From JAUZQZ01 sp964492105 (lineage in GTDB: Bacteria; Pseudomonadota; Zetaproteobacteria; Mariprofundales; Mariprofundaceae), in assembly GCA_964492105.1 (NCBI GenBank), contig CAZBJB010000049.1, positions 1 through 10,332 on the forward strand: a stretch of 10,332 nucleotides of DNA. The letters are read 5' to 3'. Position numbers and translations under genes: made by a program. This document shows, in pieces, positions 1 through 6,837 of this stretch. Every line of letters starts with the position of its first letter. Within the stretch, counting starts at the first letter, position 1. The notes below the pieces were generated by a model that did not search any database, had not been told where the DNA came from, and saw only the letters and a list, made by a program, of their open reading frames with translations.

Positions 1-50
1 CCGGAGCGGAACTCGAACCCGCCAGAATAAACGACCTTGCCCGGCCGCAC

Positions 51-62
51 TGCAAGAGGCTC
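51..62 (-). repeat. Possible partial copy of the element end
   Basis: The minus-strand sequence gagcctcttgca here is identical to the outer 12 bases of the left end of the inverted-repeat element at 6173. The match stops there: the next bases (gtgcgg) do not continue the aaaactc of the other copies. It may be a decayed or recombined end, or chance. A random 12-base match in a window this size is unlikely but not excluded. Confidence 0.3.
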
Positions 63-106
63 ATATGTGTCTACATGTGAGGATTCGAGCCAACGGCGCC
101 AGGGCG

Positions 107-140
107 AAAAAGACGGGGGTGCTGAGTAGCGACTCACCCC
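107..140 (-). terminator. Intrinsic-terminator-like hairpin, leftward
   Basis: Read on the minus strand, GGGGT-GAGT, a CGCT loop, and ACTC-AGC-ACCCC form a nine-pair stem with a three-base bulge. Four bases later comes a run of five T (111-107). This is the form of a Rho-independent terminator for leftward transcription. No gene reading leftward into it is visible before dnaG, which runs the other way, so it may end an unseen small RNA, block antisense transcription, or be part of a larger folded repeat. Confidence 0.4.
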
Positions 141-161
141 GCTTCGCGGCGCCCAATCCAA

Positions 162-197
162 GAGTAACAAAATCAAGCACCTACGATTTTGTTACTC
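162..197. repeat. Perfect 13-bp inverted repeat with 10-nt loop
   Basis: The arms gagtaacaaaatc (162-174) and gattttgttactc (185-197) are exact reverse complements around a 10-base spacer. No T-run follows on either strand, so it is a poor Rho-independent terminator. A protein-binding site or the remains of a mobile element are alternatives. Confidence 0.6.
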
Positions 198-289
198 AAG
201 AGCTGCCATGAATTGTTCAGGTTGAGTACGTTGGGTTTGCAAGCAACGATCCGGGTTGAATTCTTCCGCGCTGTCCGCTACATAAGGCT

Positions 290-2002
290 ATGGCGAATTT
301 TTCTGTTGCCTTCCTGAATGAGGTGCTGACCCGCACGGATCTCGTTGATCTGATTGCACGCCATGTGCAACTGAAGAAATTGGGTGCGAATTTTATGGGT
401 CTGTGCCCGTTTCACCATGAAAAATCCCCCTCGTTTTCGGTCTCCGCCGACAAGCAACTGTATTATTGCTTCGGTTGCGGTAAAGGCGGCGGGGCATTTC
501 AGTTTCTGATGGAGCATGACGGTTATTCCTTTCCGGAAGTTGTTGAATACCTGGCTGAAAAGGCGGGACTCGATATTCCACAAGACAGCGGCCCCGTGCC
601 GCAGGAGGAAGCGAAAAAGAAGCAAGCGCTTCAATCGCTTGATCGCGCGGCCAGTTTTTTTTCCAGGGCACTGCACTCGGCGCGGGGTAAACGGGCGCTG
701 GAATATTTTCAGCGACGGGGATTGTCTGAAAAGATCATCCATCAATACAGGTTGGGCTATTCCCCGCCGGGGTACGGTTTTATGCAAAAGAGTTTCGGCC
801 AGGATGATCGAATACTGACCCAACTGGAAGCGGTGGGACTGTTGTTCAAGGGCGATCATGGCTATGCGGATCGCTTTCGTGCGCGCGTCATGTTTCCTAT
901 CCGTGACCGCCGCGGTCATGTGGTGGGATTCGGTGGGCGGTTGATGGAGAAGGGAGAGCCCAAATATCTGAATTCTCCCGAAACACCGTATTACCACAAA
1001 TCAGAATTGTTATACGGCTATTATGAGCACCGTGAATCCATTCGTAAACGCAAGATACTGATCGTTGTGGAAGGTTACATGGATGTGCTGGCGTTAGCAG
1101 CGCATGGTCTGCCCGCGGGGCTTGCGCCGCTAGGCACGGCCATAGGCGAACGGCAGGTGCGTGATATTCTGCGCTTGCATGCCGAGCCCGTATTTTGTTT
1201 TGATGGCGACCGCGCGGGACGACAAGCCGCATGGCGGGCGCTGGAACGGATGTTGCCTGTACTGGGTTCAGAGCATGGTCCATGTTTTCTGTATCTGCCC
1301 GAGGGAGAGGATCCGGACAGTCTGTTGCAGCGGGAGGGTGCGGAAGCTTTTGCTCGGCGCGTTGATGAAGAGGCTAAACCGGTGCTGGATACATGGATTA
1401 TGGGTTTGCGCATCCTCGCTGGACGGGGTGCCGAAGGCCGTGCGCGAATGGCTAAAAAAGCCGATGTCATGCTGGCTGGTATGCAAGACGATTACCTGAA
1501 ACAAGTCTGGCGGCAGGAAGCTGAAGCTGACACTGGATTGGAACTCAAGGCGCAAGGAAAGCCGGTCAAGACCATGCGTTCCGTATCCGCTTATGCTTCT
1601 CCATCGGCGCGGAATCAGGAGAGATTCCTGGCGGCACTTCTTCAAAATCCGTCTCGAATTCCTTCTCTGTTACAGAGCGCAGACAGATTTATTCTTGACG
1701 ACACAGGCTTGAATGATGTATACACGCGCGTTTTGGCATTGGAGGGTTCGAGCGAATGTATTGTGCAGACACTATTGCTTGATTTTCCACGGGAAGAACG
1801 CATTCCTCTGTGGGCCAGTCAATCAGACATTTCGGATGGAGAGTACTGTAAACTGTTGTTGCTTATGCAAAAAAGGTGCTTGGAACAACGCCTTAAACAG
1901 CCAGACACGCTTGTGCTTGCGGAGAAACAGGCGAAATACCGCCTGAAACGATTACAAGAGATTACAAAAAAACTCAAAGAGGTTGATATCAATGCCGAAT
2001 AA
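290..2002 (+). CDS. dnaG: DNA primase DnaG
   Basis: DnaG makes the RNA primers for leading- and lagging-strand synthesis at the replication fork, where it is recruited by the DnaB helicase. At 570 residues it has the usual family length and order. The N-terminal zinc-binding domain carries C39, H42, C60 and C63 (CPFH...CFGC). The catalytic TOPRIM core shows EGYMDV at 261-266 and DGDRAG at 305-310, which supply the metal-binding acidic residues. The C-terminal part (from about 430) is weakly conserved and helical, as expected of the DnaB-interacting domain. The ATG at 290 is chosen because the protein then begins just as the family does (FLNEVLTRTDLVDLI). The TAAGG before it is only two bases away, so initiation may be weak. 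Its last 11 bases overlap rpoD, consistent with the common dnaG-rpoD operon. Confidence 0.97.
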   Translation: MANFSVAFLNEVLTRTDLVDLIARHVQLKKLGANFMGLCPFHHEKSPSFSVSADKQLYYCFGCGKGGGAFQFLMEHDGYSFPEVVEYLAEKAGLDIPQDSGPVPQEEAKKKQALQSLDRAASFFSRALHSARGKRALEYFQRRGLSEKIIHQYRLGYSPPGYGFMQKSFGQDDRILTQLEAVGLLFKGDHGYADRFRARVMFPIRDRRGHVVGFGGRLMEKGEPKYLNSPETPYYHKSELLYGYYEHRESIRKRKILIVVEGYMDVLALAAHGLPAGLAPLGTAIGERQVRDILRLHAEPVFCFDGDRAGRQAAWRALERMLPVLGSEHGPCFLYLPEGEDPDSLLQREGAEAFARRVDEEAKPVLDTWIMGLRILAGRGAEGRARMAKKADVMLAGMQDDYLKQVWRQEAEADTGLELKAQGKPVKTMRSVSAYASPSARNQERFLAALLQNPSRIPSLLQSADRFILDDTGLNDVYTRVLALEGSSECIVQTLLLDFPREERIPLWASQSDISDGEYCKLLLLMQKRCLEQRLKQPDTLVLAEKQAKYRLKRLQEITKKLKEVDINAE

Positions 2003-3947
2003 AGAGCAGGTAAAGCTTCAGAACCTGGGCGTTTTAATGGCGCACGGTAAAGCGGAAGGCTTCATTACCTATAATGATTTGAATAAACATTTGCCTGAAG
2101 GGCTGGTATCACCGGATCAGGTGGAGAAAATCATTAACCTCTTCACCGAGATGGGTATTGACGTCGTGGATCCGGAACGTGCGCCAAACAGCGGATACAG
2201 TATTCGTAAAGATCGCCTGCGCAAGGAAGATTCCGCGCTTCGGGCGGATACGACAACACTGGGAACCGTGATTCGTATTGATGATCCGGTACGCATGTAT
2301 CTGCGTGAGATGGGGACTGTCGAGTTACTGACGCGTGAAGGCGAAATAGAGATTGCCCGCCGCATTGAGGAAGGCCGCATGCAGGTGCTGGAAGCGATTT
2401 GCCTGTGCCCGGCCACGTTCCGGGAAATTATGCTGTTGGGCGACAAGGCGCAGGAAGAGGATGCCGATCTGCGCCATGTTCTTGATATTGATAACAAGGT
2501 TGTAAACGCCGCAGCGATTGCACAATACGAATCACAATTGAATAAATCGGCCGATGATGATCTGGATGACGACGAAGACGAAACTGATAACAAGGATCAG
2601 CCGGTTGATCAGGAAAAACTGGATGCGGCCATCAAGGCGCGCACGGCTACGCCGGATGGTACACCCATGCAGGAAATGGTCATCACCCGCGAAGAACAAT
2701 TGGAGGAGGCCATTACACATTTTAAGGCTGCCAGGAAGCTCCATGCCAGATTTCTTAAGCAGAAGAAGCAACTGAGTACCAAGCCGGATAATGCCATGCT
2801 TGCGGGTTCACTGAAACAGACCCTGGAGAACATGCTCAGCGAACTGGTCAGCATTCCGTTCTCCAGCCGACAGATTGATATGCTGGTACAACGGTTCAAG
2901 AACGCGGTTGAACGTGTACGCAAATATGAGCGGGTCATTCGTGATTGGTCATTAAAAGCAAAAATGCCGCGTAAACTGTTCATTGAGAGTTTCCAGCCCA
3001 TGGAAAACGATGAGCGCTGGGTGGATACGCTGCTGACGGCGCACAAGGGTGCGGCATGGACTGAAGCACTGGAGTCTGTTGCCGGGAAGGTTCGGGAGAA
3101 CCAGCGTCGCATCAAACGTGTGGAGCAGGAAATTGAGCTGGATGTTCATGAACTCAAACAGGTCGCGCGGTGGCTGACCATGGGTGAAGCCAAGGCGCGC
3201 CAGGCGAAGCGTGAAATGATTGAGGCCAACCTGCGTCTGGTTATTTCCATTGCCAAGAAATATACCAATCGTGGACTAGGCTTCCTTGATCTTATTCAGG
3301 AAGGCAATATTGGTTTGATGAAGGCGGTAGACAAATTTGAATGGCGGCGCGGGTATAAGTTTTCCACTTATGCAACATGGTGGATCAGACAGGCCATTAC
3401 CCGCTCCATTGCCGATCAGGCGCGGACCATCCGTATTCCGGTGCATATGATCGAAACGATTAACAAGATGATGCGTGTTTCTCGTCGTATCGCCCAGGAA
3501 ATCGGTCGTGAGCCTACGCCCGAGGAACTGGCTGAACATCTGGAGATGCCGGAAGACAAGGTACGTCAGATCCTCGAAGTGGCCAAGGAACCGGTATCGC
3601 TGGAGACGCCCATTGGTGACGAGGAAGATTCGCAACTCAAGGATTTTGTTGAAGATGAAAGTGCTGAAAACCCTCTGGATGGCGCCGTGAATGCAGCACT
3701 GTCCGAAGCGACGCTTGAAGTCCTGGGTCAGTTAACCGAGCGTGAACAAAAGGTGTTGCGCATGCGCTTCGGTATTGGTATGAATACGGATCATACGCTG
3801 GAAGAAGTGGGTAAGCAGTTTGGTGTAACCCGTGAGCGTATCCGCCAGATTGAGGCCAAGGCTCTGCGCAAGTTGCGACATCCATCACGGGCCAGGAAAC
3901 TGAAGACGTTTGCTGATACTCCGGAGTCGTCGTCCGCCGTGGCCTGA
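1992..3947 (+). CDS. rpoD: RNA polymerase primary sigma factor RpoD (sigma70)
   Basis: This is the housekeeping sigma factor that directs RNA polymerase to -35/-10 promoters. Region 1.1 is at the N terminus (about residues 1-60). Region 1.2 starts near residue 98 with DPVRMYLREMGTVELL. A long non-conserved region follows, with a very acidic patch (DDDLDDDEDETD). Region 2 runs from about residue 408, including YATWWIRQAITRSIADQ at 460-476, where Q467 and T470 correspond to the E. coli -10 contacts. Region 4.2 (from H601, with VTRERIRQIEAKALRKL) is the -35-binding helix-turn-helix. The frame can also open at TTG 1983, but AGAGG at 1978-1982 stands nine bases before the ATG at 1992 and touches the TTG, so I start at 1992, giving 651 residues. 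It is translationally linked to dnaG and converges on the YmdB-like gene with only 34 bases between them. Confidence 0.97.
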   Translation: MPNKEQVKLQNLGVLMAHGKAEGFITYNDLNKHLPEGLVSPDQVEKIINLFTEMGIDVVDPERAPNSGYSIRKDRLRKEDSALRADTTTLGTVIRIDDPVRMYLREMGTVELLTREGEIEIARRIEEGRMQVLEAICLCPATFREIMLLGDKAQEEDADLRHVLDIDNKVVNAAAIAQYESQLNKSADDDLDDDEDETDNKDQPVDQEKLDAAIKARTATPDGTPMQEMVITREEQLEEAITHFKAARKLHARFLKQKKQLSTKPDNAMLAGSLKQTLENMLSELVSIPFSSRQIDMLVQRFKNAVERVRKYERVIRDWSLKAKMPRKLFIESFQPMENDERWVDTLLTAHKGAAWTEALESVAGKVRENQRRIKRVEQEIELDVHELKQVARWLTMGEAKARQAKREMIEANLRLVISIAKKYTNRGLGFLDLIQEGNIGLMKAVDKFEWRRGYKFSTYATWWIRQAITRSIADQARTIRIPVHMIETINKMMRVSRRIAQEIGREPTPEELAEHLEMPEDKVRQILEVAKEPVSLETPIGDEEDSQLKDFVEDESAENPLDGAVNAALSEATLEVLGQLTEREQKVLRMRFGIGMNTDHTLEEVGKQFGVTRERIRQIEAKALRKLRHPSRARKLKTFADTPESSSAVA

Positions 3948-3981
3948 CTGAGCATCCGGTGTGGAACTGCGAAGAAAAGGC

Positions 3982-4776
3982 TCAGATGGGCGGTACATAG
4001 ATGCGTTCGATGTTTAGCGCATGCCTGGTGACTGTATCCACCCTCACCAGCGTGGCATAAATACTTGCGCCCCGTTCTACCGCCTTAAAACGTTGTGGCA
4101 GTCTCTGCACCATGCGTTTTAATGCCCCCTCAACCTGCATGCCAATAATGGACTGATAGGCGCCGGTCATGCCCAGGTCAGTCTGGTAGGCGCAGCCCCT
4201 TGGGCGAATGGTTTCGTCGCAGGTGGGCACATGCGTGTGGGTGCCGAACACGAATGAGGCGCGATCATCCAGATACCATCCCATCCCCATCTTTTCACTG
4301 GTCGCTTCCGCATGCATATCCACAATGATGGCACTCACGTCCGACGGTATGTCGGCCAATGCTCGATCAGCGGCATGAAATGGACAGTCCCACGAGCCCA
4401 TAAACACCTGCCCGATGAGGTTGATCACTGCAATTTTGTGTCCACTTGGCGTTTCGCATACAATCCAGCCACGCCCGGGAGCATCTTCGGTAAAATTAGC
4501 AGGACGGATTAACCGATGATCCTCATCCATCAAAGGCATGATCTGGCGTTGATCCCAGCAATGATTGCCATTGGTGAGCACATCAACGCCGATGGAAAAC
4601 ATTTCTTCCACGGTCTTTTCAGTTAAACCAAAACCCGCGGCAAGATTCTCGCCATTGGCAACGACGAAATCCACATGATGATGATCAATCAGATTCGGTA
4701 GATGTTCCTTCAGTGCCCGTCTTCCCGCCCTTCCGATAATGTCGCCAATGGCGAGAATATTCACGGTTTCCGGCAT
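3982..4776 (-). CDS. TIGR00282/YmdB-like metallophosphoesterase
   Basis: The 264-residue protein belongs to the YmdB-type calcineurin-like phosphoesterases, di-metal enzymes whose Bacillus member hydrolyses 2',3'-cyclic nucleotides. The metal-site residues are all visible: D12 in GDIIGR, E43-N44 in NGEN, N71-H72 in GNH, H155 in DMHAE, and H180 and H182 in GTHTHVPT. No signal peptide or membrane segment is seen, so it should be cytoplasmic. The start codon lies inside the 3' end of the upstream cyclo-ligase gene, with a 16-base overlap, so the two are very probably co-transcribed and translationally coupled. Its cellular role in Proteobacteria is not known to me. The fold and metal site are sure; the substrate is inference. 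Confidence 0.93.
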   Translation of the reverse strand: MPETVNILAIGDIIGRAGRRALKEHLPNLIDHHHVDFVVANGENLAAGFGLTEKTVEEMFSIGVDVLTNGNHCWDQRQIMPLMDEDHRLIRPANFTEDAPGRGWIVCETPSGHKIAVINLIGQVFMGSWDCPFHAADRALADIPSDVSAIIVDMHAEATSEKMGMGWYLDDRASFVFGTHTHVPTCDETIRPRGCAYQTDLGMTGAYQSIIGMQVEGALKRMVQRLPQRFKAVERGASIYATLVRVDTVTRHALNIERIYVPPI

Positions 4777-5333
4777 TCGATGATCTCCCGTTCGGTAATA
4801 ATGGTATCCAGCGGTACATCATGCGCTTCCGCCGGAATGGCCGGTACTTCCTGACATGAAAAAGCCAGTCCCATGGTGGTTATAAGATACGTACCATATC
4901 GGTTAAGCCAACGATCAAAGCATCCCATGCCAAGCCCCAGACGATTGCCCGCACGATCAAACCCCGCCAGGGGGCAAATGAGTACCGCTTTCCCCATCCA
5001 TGGTTCCCATAAACGGCCACCGACCGGTTCTTCCACACCGAATTTCCCCGTTCTCCAGCCTGTGTCATGGCTCGCCTCATACCATCGCATACCATCATGT
5101 TCATGGATGAATGGCGCAAACATCAGCGGGCGATCCATAGTCAGTATCCGGCGGGTATCCACCTCATCATGCATGGAACGATAGATCAGCACGGGAGCGG
5201 TTGTCAGTTGCCGCCGTTCAAGTTGTGATAACAACACATGCCGGATGTGAATGGATGCGAAAACACGCTCTTCGGGGGAGAGCGACCGCCGTCGCTTAAG
5301 CGCCTGCTTTCGATAAAAATTTTTCGTATTCAT
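4761..5333 (-). CDS. fau: 5-formyltetrahydrofolate cyclo-ligase
   Basis: This enzyme uses ATP to convert 5-formyl-THF to 5,10-methenyl-THF, returning a stored folate form to one-carbon metabolism. The 190 residues show the family's landmarks: a basic N terminus (KQALKRRRSLSPEER), HDEVDT at 55-60, FGVEEPV at 98-104, the phosphate-binding stretch PLAGFDRAGNRLGLGMGCFDR at 121-141, and HDVPLD at 171-176. The ATG at 5331 gives a normal N terminus, but no good Shine-Dalgarno precedes it; the upstream sequence is the T-rich tail of the 6S RNA region. A cyclo-ligase gene directly behind ssrS is the classic arrangement (E. coli ssrS-ygfA/fau), so read-through from the 6S promoter is likely. It overlaps the next gene by 16 bases. 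Confidence 0.95.
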   Translation of the reverse strand: MNTKNFYRKQALKRRRSLSPEERVFASIHIRHVLLSQLERRQLTTAPVLIYRSMHDEVDTRRILTMDRPLMFAPFIHEHDGMRWYEASHDTGWRTGKFGVEEPVGGRLWEPWMGKAVLICPLAGFDRAGNRLGLGMGCFDRWLNRYGTYLITTMGLAFSCQEVPAIPAEAHDVPLDTIITEREIIECRKP

Positions 5334-5344
5334 GTTAGTGTTGT

Positions 5345-5417
5345 AAAAAGAAAAAAGGCACCCCCGCGCTGACGTTATGGCGAAATGCTTCCGAACCCTT
5401 CAAACGAAGTGGGCGCC
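5345..5417 (-). terminator. Possible terminator after 6S RNA
   Basis: On the minus strand GGCGCCC (5417-5411) can pair with GGGTGCC (5363-5357), followed at once by six T, C and five T (5356-5345). The T-tract is strong, but the loop is about 47 bases and the first arm is also part of the conserved 6S core, so the stem may not form in the mature RNA. It could partly end 6S transcripts while letting some polymerase continue into the cyclo-ligase gene. Confidence 0.35.
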
Positions 5418-5530
5418 GCATCCTGATGTCAGGTTTCCCATGTGATCGCATACGCGACCGGGGATACACACGATCAAAATAGCCAAGCTCCCTTTCAGCA
5501 TTTATCGGCTCGGGCAATCGTACCTTGCGT
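5390..5530 (-). ncRNA. ssrS: 6S RNA
   Basis: 6S RNA mimics an open promoter and binds sigma70-RNA polymerase, lowering transcription in stationary phase. The gap of nearly 200 bases between zapA and the cyclo-ligase gene is the standard ssrS site. On the minus strand it holds GCCCGAGCCGATAAATGC (about 5516-5499), close to the E. coli CCTGAGCCGATA segment, and TGCGGCGCCCAC (about 5420-5409), close to the E. coli CCTGCGGCGGCATC segment. The outer arms AACGCAAG (about 5528) and CTTCGTT (about 5409) can close the stem with one bulged base. Between them is the large, partly paired central region expected of the bulge that occupies the active site. The ends are approximate; a covariance model might place the 3' end nearer 5370. 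An open frame across this gap is spurious. Confidence 0.75.
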
Positions 5531-5824
5531 TCAACGCAGGGGCGCTTCCGCTAAACCCTGTGCCTGCAATATTATACCATCCAGCTCAGATAGCAAGCCA
5601 CTCAAATCCTGATGCTGTGCCTCTTCTGTCTGCAACAGTTCGCCAGCCAGATTGAGCGCAACAAGAGCCAAAAGCCGATCCGATGCCACTGTTGTACCCA
5701 GATCGCGCAGTGCGTCCACCCGTTCCTGTACCCGTTGCGCGGCTGCCTGAACCTTCTCGGGTTCGTCCTGCGTCCGGATAGAAAAGCTGCGCTCCATGAG
5801 CGTGATTTTTACGGAATGGCTCAT
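5531..5824 (-). CDS. zapA: Cell division protein ZapA
   Basis: ZapA is a small cytoplasmic protein that cross-links FtsZ filaments and stabilises the Z-ring. The 97-residue product matches the family in length and layout. An N-terminal beta-rich head (VKITLMERSFSIRT) is followed by a helical segment with the typical LALVALNLAGELLQ (about residues 50-64) and a C-terminal coiled-coil tail. The ATG overlaps the stop of the upstream coiled-coil gene in a TCAT (ATGA on the coding strand) junction, so the two are translationally coupled. The 6S RNA gene begins directly after its stop, the usual zapA-ssrS arrangement. Confidence 0.94.
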   Translation of the reverse strand: MSHSVKITLMERSFSIRTQDEPEKVQAAAQRVQERVDALRDLGTTVASDRLLALVALNLAGELLQTEEAQHQDLSGLLSELDGIILQAQGLAEAPLR

Positions 5825-6111
5825 CTGCCCGGCTTGTTCGGTTGAAGCACCAGGTGATCCAGTTTTTCCATCACATGTTCCATGCGCCCCCTCGCCTCCT
5901 CGCGTTTATCATCCATGCCATGTAACTCATTTTTCATCTGCTGAACCTGATCCCGCCGTTTGCGCAATTCCCCTTCCGCCAGTCGAACCACTTCTCGCAG
6001 GCGCTGGTTTTCGGCCAGCAAGCCTTCCATTTTACGGCGGATTGCCGCCAGCGCCGTGGACAGTTTTTCCTTGCGATCGGCAAAGGCCTGTTTGGGATCG
6101 ATATCCTGCAT
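5821..6111 (-). CDS. ZapB-like / TIGR02449-type coiled-coil protein
   Basis: A small, charged, almost wholly helical protein of 96 residues is coded directly before zapA and overlaps its start by four bases. Its core (MEGLLAENQRLREVVRLAEGELRKRRDQVQ) shows the heptad-like pattern and the LLxENxxLR motif of the ZapB/TIGR02449 proteins that lie next to zapA in Gamma- and Zetaproteobacteria. A role in Z-ring organisation is inferred from this position. The start is uncertain. The frame stays open to an ATG at 6190-6192 (123 residues), but that ATG and the next codons (M-S-F-A-R-G) come from the end of a mobile-type inverted repeat, and residues 7-27 do not look like coiled coil. I therefore prefer the internal ATG at 6109-6111, although neither start has a good Shine-Dalgarno. 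It is somewhat longer than the usual 65-80-residue relatives. Confidence 0.7.
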   Translation of the reverse strand: MQDIDPKQAFADRKEKLSTALAAIRRKMEGLLAENQRLREVVRLAEGELRKRRDQVQQMKNELHGMDDKREEARGRMEHVMEKLDHLVLQPNKPGR

Positions 6112-6172
6112 GCGTCCATTGGAGCACCGGTACGCACGATGGTCAACCTTTACATCTTTCAGTTCATCAGGA

Positions 6173-6331
6173 GAGCCTCTTGCAAAACTCATGAGCGGCG
6201 ATCGGCTTCCCCACTTCGGCCCATTTCCGAGCTTGAATTTCGCTCTATGGAACCACCATGCAGCTCATTCAATTCCGAAAATGGTCTCAAAGTGGGATTG
6301 CCGTTCATCCACCCGGAGTTTTGCAAGAGGG
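6173..6331. mobile_element. MITE-like element with 15-bp perfect terminal inverted repeats
   Basis: The left end, gagcctcttgcaaaactc at 6173-6190, and the right end, gagttttgcaagagg at 6316-6330, share 15 bases as a perfect inverted repeat. Homology continues inward after a small offset (ATGAGCGGC against ATGAACGGC on the other strand). A related end is found again after gltX at 10208. TCAGG occurs on both outer sides (6167-6171 and 6332-6336) and could be a 5-bp target duplication, though the fit is not exact. About 125 bases lie between the ends. On the minus strand they hold an open frame of only about 39 codons (from ATG near 6306), too small for a transposase. I read it as a non-autonomous or internally deleted insertion sequence, possibly of the IS5 type by the look of its ends, sitting upstream of the zapB-like gene. 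Confidence 0.65.
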
Positions 6332-6420
6332 TCAGGGGTTAAGCAATTCTCCGATATTGAATGTGGATGCAGGGTGTAAGCCTTTGGTTTGTGCCATGCG
6401 CGCTGCATGTCAAGGTTAAG

Positions 6421-6747
6421 TCAACGAACCGGCTGCGTCGATTCACGTATCCAGTCAGCATATGCTGCACTGGCCTGCACGGGCCACCATGCGAGTTCCG
6501 GTACTTCATAAGGATGGTGCCGGCATAGCCATGTCATGGTATCATCCAGTTTCTCCGATGTGGTTTTAATGGACAGGCAGTACTCCTCAGCCAATGTAAT
6601 ATGGCCTTGCCAAGGGTAAACGGATGTGGTGGAAGAAGAAACATGAACGCATGCAGCCAGCCGTCGTTTGACCAGATCATATGCCAGAGATTCTGCGGTG
6701 GCTTGACTATCCACGCTGGTGATCAGCATTATCAGGGATACATCCAT
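6421..6747 (-). CDS. cutA: Divalent-cation tolerance protein CutA
   Basis: CutA is a small trimeric protein with a PII-like fold, linked to copper and other divalent-metal tolerance in E. coli; its precise biochemical role is unsettled. The 108 residues carry the family signature in order: an N-terminal strand (SLIMLITSVDS), LVKRRLAACVHV at 25-36, SVYPWQGHI at 42-50, SIKTTSEKL at 59-67, and HPYEVPEL at 78-85. The frame extends far upstream, but ATG 6745-6747 gives the family's normal N terminus, and the upstream part runs into the acs coding region. No clear Shine-Dalgarno is visible. It is divergent from acs across 90 bases. A TTGACA on the minus strand at 6413-6408, just beyond its stop, might belong to a promoter for the downstream division genes, but no matching -10 is seen. 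Confidence 0.92.
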   Translation of the reverse strand: MDVSLIMLITSVDSQATAESLAYDLVKRRLAACVHVSSSTTSVYPWQGHITLAEEYCLSIKTTSEKLDDTMTWLCRHHPYEVPELAWWPVQASAAYADWIRESTQPVR

Positions 6748-6837
6748 GCTGGCACAGTAGCGCAAGTCATCATTTGACAACAGCTTCGCTAAAATTGAGG
6801 TACGCGTGCACCTATAAAAACCGAGGAGATATATAAC
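6748..6837. promoter_or_regulatory. Divergent cutA/acs intergenic region with acs ribosome-binding site
   Basis: This 90-base gap must hold the acs promoter and probably that of cutA. Rightward, TTGACA at 6775-6780 is a perfect -35 box, but the AT-rich candidates TAAAAT and TATAAA lie at wrong spacings (about 10 and 33 bases), so no promoter can be called firmly. Just before acs, GAGGAG stands nine bases before the ATG and is a strong Shine-Dalgarno. Confidence 0.4.

Larger units (their letters stand above)
1..289. other. Intergenic region upstream of dnaG, rich in inverted repeats
   Basis: I see no convincing protein or RNA gene here. The stretch contains an interrupted stem at 81-159, with GGATT at 81-85 facing AATCC at 155-159 and GGCGCC at 95-100 facing GGCGCC at 148-153. 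Inside it sits a hairpin at 116-140. A separate perfect 13-bp inverted repeat lies at 162-197. The rpsU or yqeY genes that often precede dnaG are not visible. The dnaG promoter should lie in roughly 200-280, but I cannot pick a clear -35/-10 pair. The short TAAGG at 283-287 is the only ribosome-binding candidate and stands very close to the dnaG ATG. Confidence 0.6.

Noticed and set aside
1..24. T-arm-like sequence on the minus strand (GCGGGTTCGAGTTCCGC), as in the 3' end of a tRNA
   Set aside because: The arm and TTCGAGT loop pair well, but the preceding bases do not form an anticodon or D arm, and the acceptor end lies outside the window. It could be a tRNA fragment or attachment site, but this cannot be supported here.
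278..997. Long minus-strand frame (239 codons) opposite dnaG
   Set aside because: It is fully antisense to a clear primase gene, has no recognisable domain and reads as the mirror of biased codons.
1983..1991. TTG start for rpoD three codons before the ATG
   Set aside because: The Shine-Dalgarno-like AGAGG directly abuts the TTG, leaving no spacing, but lies nine bases from the ATG at 1992.
3948..3985. Inverted repeat CTGAGC...GCTCAG between rpoD and the convergent gene
   Set aside because: Six pairs with a 26-base loop and no T-run is too weak to call a terminator; no other terminator is visible in this 34-base gap.
5335..5517. Open frame of 60 codons on the minus strand between zapA and the cyclo-ligase gene
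   Set aside because: It starts at TTG, resembles no protein, and lies across the 6S RNA with its conserved segments.
6408..6413. Minus-strand TTGACA after cutA as a promoter for the zapB-zapA block
   Set aside because: The hexamer is perfect, but no -10 box appears at 15-19 bases, so a single box is not enough.
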